Origin: AV17 sp046262735 | Lineage (GTDB): Bacteria; Verrucomicrobiota; Verrucomicrobiia; Chthoniobacterales; UBA10450 | DNA length: 6,892 nt | Direction of reading: 5' to 3' | Assembly (NCBI GenBank): GCA_046262735.1 | Contig: JBHEMD010000177.1 | Coordinates: 1 to 6,892, forward strand | Shown: positions 5,053 through 6,892 of the stretch, piece after piece | Layout: the number at the start of each line of letters is the position of its first letter | Numbering within the stretch: the first letter of the stretch is position 1 | Program-made: the position numbers and the translations under genes | The notes under the pieces: model-generated | What the model was told of the DNA's origin: nothing | What the model saw: the letters and a program-made list of their open reading frames with translations, nothing else | The model's database searches: none

Positions 5053-5805
5053 ATGCCATCGGAGCGTGAGCGCATTGAGCTGAATCAAGTCGCTGTGCTG
5101 CTGCGCGCGGGCAGTCTGTTGCCCGAGTTCTGCGCGGCAATCGCAGACCTGCGCCGAGGATCTGACGCGGGCGGAATCGGTCCGCGGGGAATGTTTTTCT
5201 TTTACCTGGCGGTCCGCCCCTCCGCGCCGCGGCAAATCCTCGAGTCTGGGCGAATGCGTGGCGGCAGCACTTTAATGCTGGCGCGCTGTTTTCCGCAGGC
5301 GCGGATTGTGAGCGTGGAATTGGACCGCGATCCGGCGCACGCCGCTGTTGCCGAAGCCCGGTTGAAGCCGCACGGGAATGTCGAACTAGTCTATGGCGAT
5401 TCGCGCGACATTTTGCCGAAGCGGCTTCAACCCGGCGACGCGGTGCTGATCGACGGCCCGAAAGGGTTTCGTGCGCTGAAACTGGCCGTGCAACTTCTGC
5501 GCACGGGCAATCCTTGCGCCGTTCTGATCCACGATTTCTACCCGCGCGAACCGGCGCGCAAGTTTGTCGAACGCTACTGGCCCGGGGCGTTCTTCAGCGA
5601 CGACCCGGCCTTCACGTCGCATTTCCGCGAACTAAACGCGCGAATCGGCCGCGATCCGGATTCCAAGCATTCCGTGTCGCCGTTTGTCTGTCTGCCGCCG
5701 GGGTTGCCCGCGCCGTATCCGCTCCTCGTGAGTCGAATAATTCGCGATCGCGCACTGGCAATTGCGCGCTCGAAACTACGCCGATTATTGCGTCGTCGTC
5801 GCTAG
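5053..5805 (+). CDS. Class I SAM-dependent methyltransferase
   Basis: A 250-residue protein with a Rossmann-type methyltransferase core. Motif I is I-L-E-S-G-R-M-R-G-G-S-T-L (62-74). The acidic residue that binds the SAM ribose is probably E89 in I-V-S-V-E-L-D. Y-G-D-S (114-117) follows, then V-L-I-D-G-P-K-G (131-138) and V-L-I-H-D-F (157-162), the pattern of the CmcI/Methyltransf_24-like O-methyltransferases. The last 15 or so residues are very basic (R-S-K-L-R-R-L-L and a run of Arg) and may touch nucleic acid or lipid head groups. The substrate is unknown. The ATG at 5053 has no clear Shine-Dalgarno sequence. The stop overlaps the stop of the convergent downstream gene in a shared CTAG. 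The gene stands alone on this strand after the tRNA. Confidence 0.8.
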   Translation: MPSERERIELNQVAVLLRAGSLLPEFCAAIADLRRGSDAGGIGPRGMFFFYLAVRPSAPRQILESGRMRGGSTLMLARCFPQARIVSVELDRDPAHAAVAEARLKPHGNVELVYGDSRDILPKRLQPGDAVLIDGPKGFRALKLAVQLLRTGNPCAVLIHDFYPREPARKFVERYWPGAFFSDDPAFTSHFRELNARIGRDPDSKHSVSPFVCLPPGLPAPYPLLVSRIIRDRALAIARSKLRRLLRRRR

Positions 5806-6272
5806 GCGTCTTCGTTCAAACGTTCGGCGAGGTAGCCGTCGAAATCGGGCGCATCAGCCTTACCCAGCACGTGTTTGATCCAGGCGTCACGTTCGAAGGC
5901 TTGCAACCGCAAATCCCACACGCAAACCGACGAGTCGCCCGGCGCTGTCGGGCGCAGCTGTGCGGGATCGTTGTCACGCGAGAGAAACACACGGTGAAAC
6001 AGCTCGTTTTCGTTGCCCCAAAAATCGACAAACACAAAACAGGCGTCGCGGCCATCGTGCACACCGATGAAACCGACCTTGTAATTGGGCGCCGTTTCCT
6101 TGGCCAATTGCTCCGCCGCAATCCGTTTCGCAGCCGACACCAGCTCCTGGCGCGGCAACTCGCTGTCGAACGCGACTCCGTAAAGCTTCATCCGCCACAC
6201 GTTGCCCGCCCGATCCGGAGCCGCCGAAATCAATTCAATGAATCGGAACGACCGTGTGGCGTATCGGTGCAT
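5802..6272 (-). CDS. Uncharacterised conserved protein
   Basis: About 156 residues from an ATG at 6272. A TTG at 6308 gives 168 and an ATG at 6191 gives 129. I chose the middle start because F-R-F-I-E-L, A-P-D-R-A-G-N-V-W-R-M-K-L-Y after it looks like a conserved beginning. I recall similar unnamed proteins in several phyla but cannot give a domain name. Visible features are V-G-F-I-G-V-H-x-G-R-D, F-V-F-V-D-F-W (a pattern like L-D-W-W in relatives), a C-V-W-D-L segment, F-E-R-x-A-W-I, and a D-F-D-G-Y-L-A-E-R-L-N end. No signal peptide or membrane segment is seen. It lies directly downstream of the aldehyde dehydrogenase gene on the same strand (64 bp from this start, 28 bp from the TTG), so the two are probably co-transcribed. 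The function is unknown. Confidence 0.65.
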   Translation of the reverse strand: MHRYATRSFRFIELISAAPDRAGNVWRMKLYGVAFDSELPRQELVSAAKRIAAEQLAKETAPNYKVGFIGVHDGRDACFVFVDFWGNENELFHRVFLSRDNDPAQLRPTAPGDSSVCVWDLRLQAFERDAWIKHVLGKADAPDFDGYLAERLNEDA

Positions 6273-6336
6273 AATGGTGCAACTGCGCTGGCTCGCGAAC
6301 AATACCAAGCAAATCGCACAATGCCGTCTTCACGAT

Positions 6337-6892
6337 CTACTTCGCTATACAAACGTTCTTTGGCTCGGTGAAGAAGCGGAGCGCTTCTTCGCCGCCTTCG
6401 CGGCCGACGCCGCTTGCTTTCATTCCGCCGAAGGGAACGCGGAGATCGCGGACGAGCCAGCAGTTTACCCAGACTGTGCCGGTGTGGATTTGTTCGGCGA
6501 CGCGGTGAGCGCGGTTGAGGTTTTGCGTCCAGACACTCGAGGAGAGGCCGTAATCGACGTCGTTCGCGTAACGTATTACTTCGTCTTCGCTGTCGAACGG
6601 CGTGATTGTGACCACTGGGCCGAAAATTTCTTCGCGATTCGTGCGGCAGGCGACCGGAAGCTCGACGATCACCGTTGGCGAGAAGAAATAACCATCGCGC
6701 GTGCGTTCGTTCGGCGGATTCGGTGATTCGCCGCCCAGGGCGATTTTGCCGCCTTCTTTCTGCGCAAGATCGACATAAAATTTTATTTTATCGAGGTGCG
6801 CTTTGTTCACGATCGCGCCCTGCTCGGTTTTCTCGTCGAGCGGATCGCCTTGGAACAACTGTGCCGTTCTTTCGATAAACGTTTTCGTGAAT
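6337..6892 (-). CDS. Aldehyde dehydrogenase, 2-hydroxymuconate/2-aminomuconate semialdehyde type (5' cut by window)
   Basis: The C-terminal 184 or so residues of an NAD(P)-dependent aldehyde dehydrogenase; the frame is open to the window edge. The segment E-E-I-F-G-P-V-V is the family signature holding the Glu that contacts the nicotinamide ribose. The ending V-W-V-N-C-W-L-V-R-D-L-R-V-P-F-G-G-M and then S-G-V-G-R-E-G-G, with F-F-T-E-P-K-N-V-C-I, closely follows the 2-hydroxymuconate semialdehyde dehydrogenases (DmpC/XylG) and 2-aminomuconate semialdehyde dehydrogenases, where N-C-W replaces the more common N-x-Y/F. Such enzymes oxidise ring-cleavage products of catechol or the kynurenine pathway. 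The catalytic Cys and Glu lie upstream of the window. The exact substrate cannot be fixed from this part. The TTG at 6858 is internal, not a start. Confidence 0.88.
   Translation of the reverse strand, partial: FTKTFIERTAQLFQGDPLDEKTEQGAIVNKAHLDKIKFYVDLAQKEGGKIALGGESPNPPNERTRDGYFFSPTVIVELPVACRTNREEIFGPVVTITPFDSEDEVIRYANDVDYGLSSSVWTQNLNRAHRVAEQIHTGTVWVNCWLVRDLRVPFGGMKASGVGREGGEEALRFFTEPKNVCIAK

Noticed and set aside
5514..6371. Plus-strand frame of 285 residues
   Set aside because: It overlaps the methyltransferase on one side and the conserved minus-strand protein on the other; its composition is typical of a shadow frame.

Overview
The window looks like chromosomal DNA of a GC-rich bacterium, most likely from the Verrucomicrobiota (Spartobacteria/Chthoniobacterales type). 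I infer this from the protein set: tandem bactofilins, a DUF5069 protein, a divergent STT3-like protein and a CCA-less tRNA. Short period-7 GAATGAC repeats between genes fit the same picture. The assignment is from memory of protein families, not a database search.

Layout. Positions 1-231 (+) are the 3' end of a sugar-1-phosphate nucleotidyltransferase gene. A 99-bp repeat with inverted arms (226-324) separates it from a convergent minus-strand cluster. Read in the direction of transcription, that cluster is a canonical bactofilin (2158 to 1625), a zinc-ribbon/bactofilin fusion (1597 to 749) and a DUF5069 protein (747 to 319). A near-consensus sigma70-type promoter (TTGACA, 17 bp, GATAAT) lies directly before the first bactofilin and suggests an operon of the three genes. 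Three CGGTGAAT direct repeats spaced 10-11 bp apart sit just upstream of the promoter. Next on the minus strand (3835 to 2246) is a large polytopic membrane protein resembling the STT3/AglB/PglB oligosaccharyltransferase family, with the usual WWDYG motif altered.

From 3845 the plus strand carries an Imm5-like 'putative immunity protein' and a stand-alone CheY-like receiver protein. A broken copy of the 5' end of a tRNA follows, then an intact tRNA-Ile2 gene (anticodon CAT) and a class I SAM-dependent methyltransferase. The methyltransferase meets a minus-strand gene for an uncharacterised conserved protein tail to tail, the two stop codons sharing CTAG. Upstream of that gene on the minus strand, 64 bp from its preferred start, is the 3' part of an aldehyde dehydrogenase of the 2-hydroxymuconate/2-aminomuconate semialdehyde type, cut by the window end.

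The most coherent unit is the bactofilin operon, probably a cytoskeletal or cell-envelope scaffold. The STT3-like protein and the nucleotidyltransferase could both serve surface glycan metabolism, but nothing in the sequence ties them together. I see no CRISPR array, transposase or phage gene, and no clear new defence system. The best leads are the zinc-ribbon bactofilin, the divergent STT3-like protein, the stop-codon-supplying repeat and the tRNA remnant.
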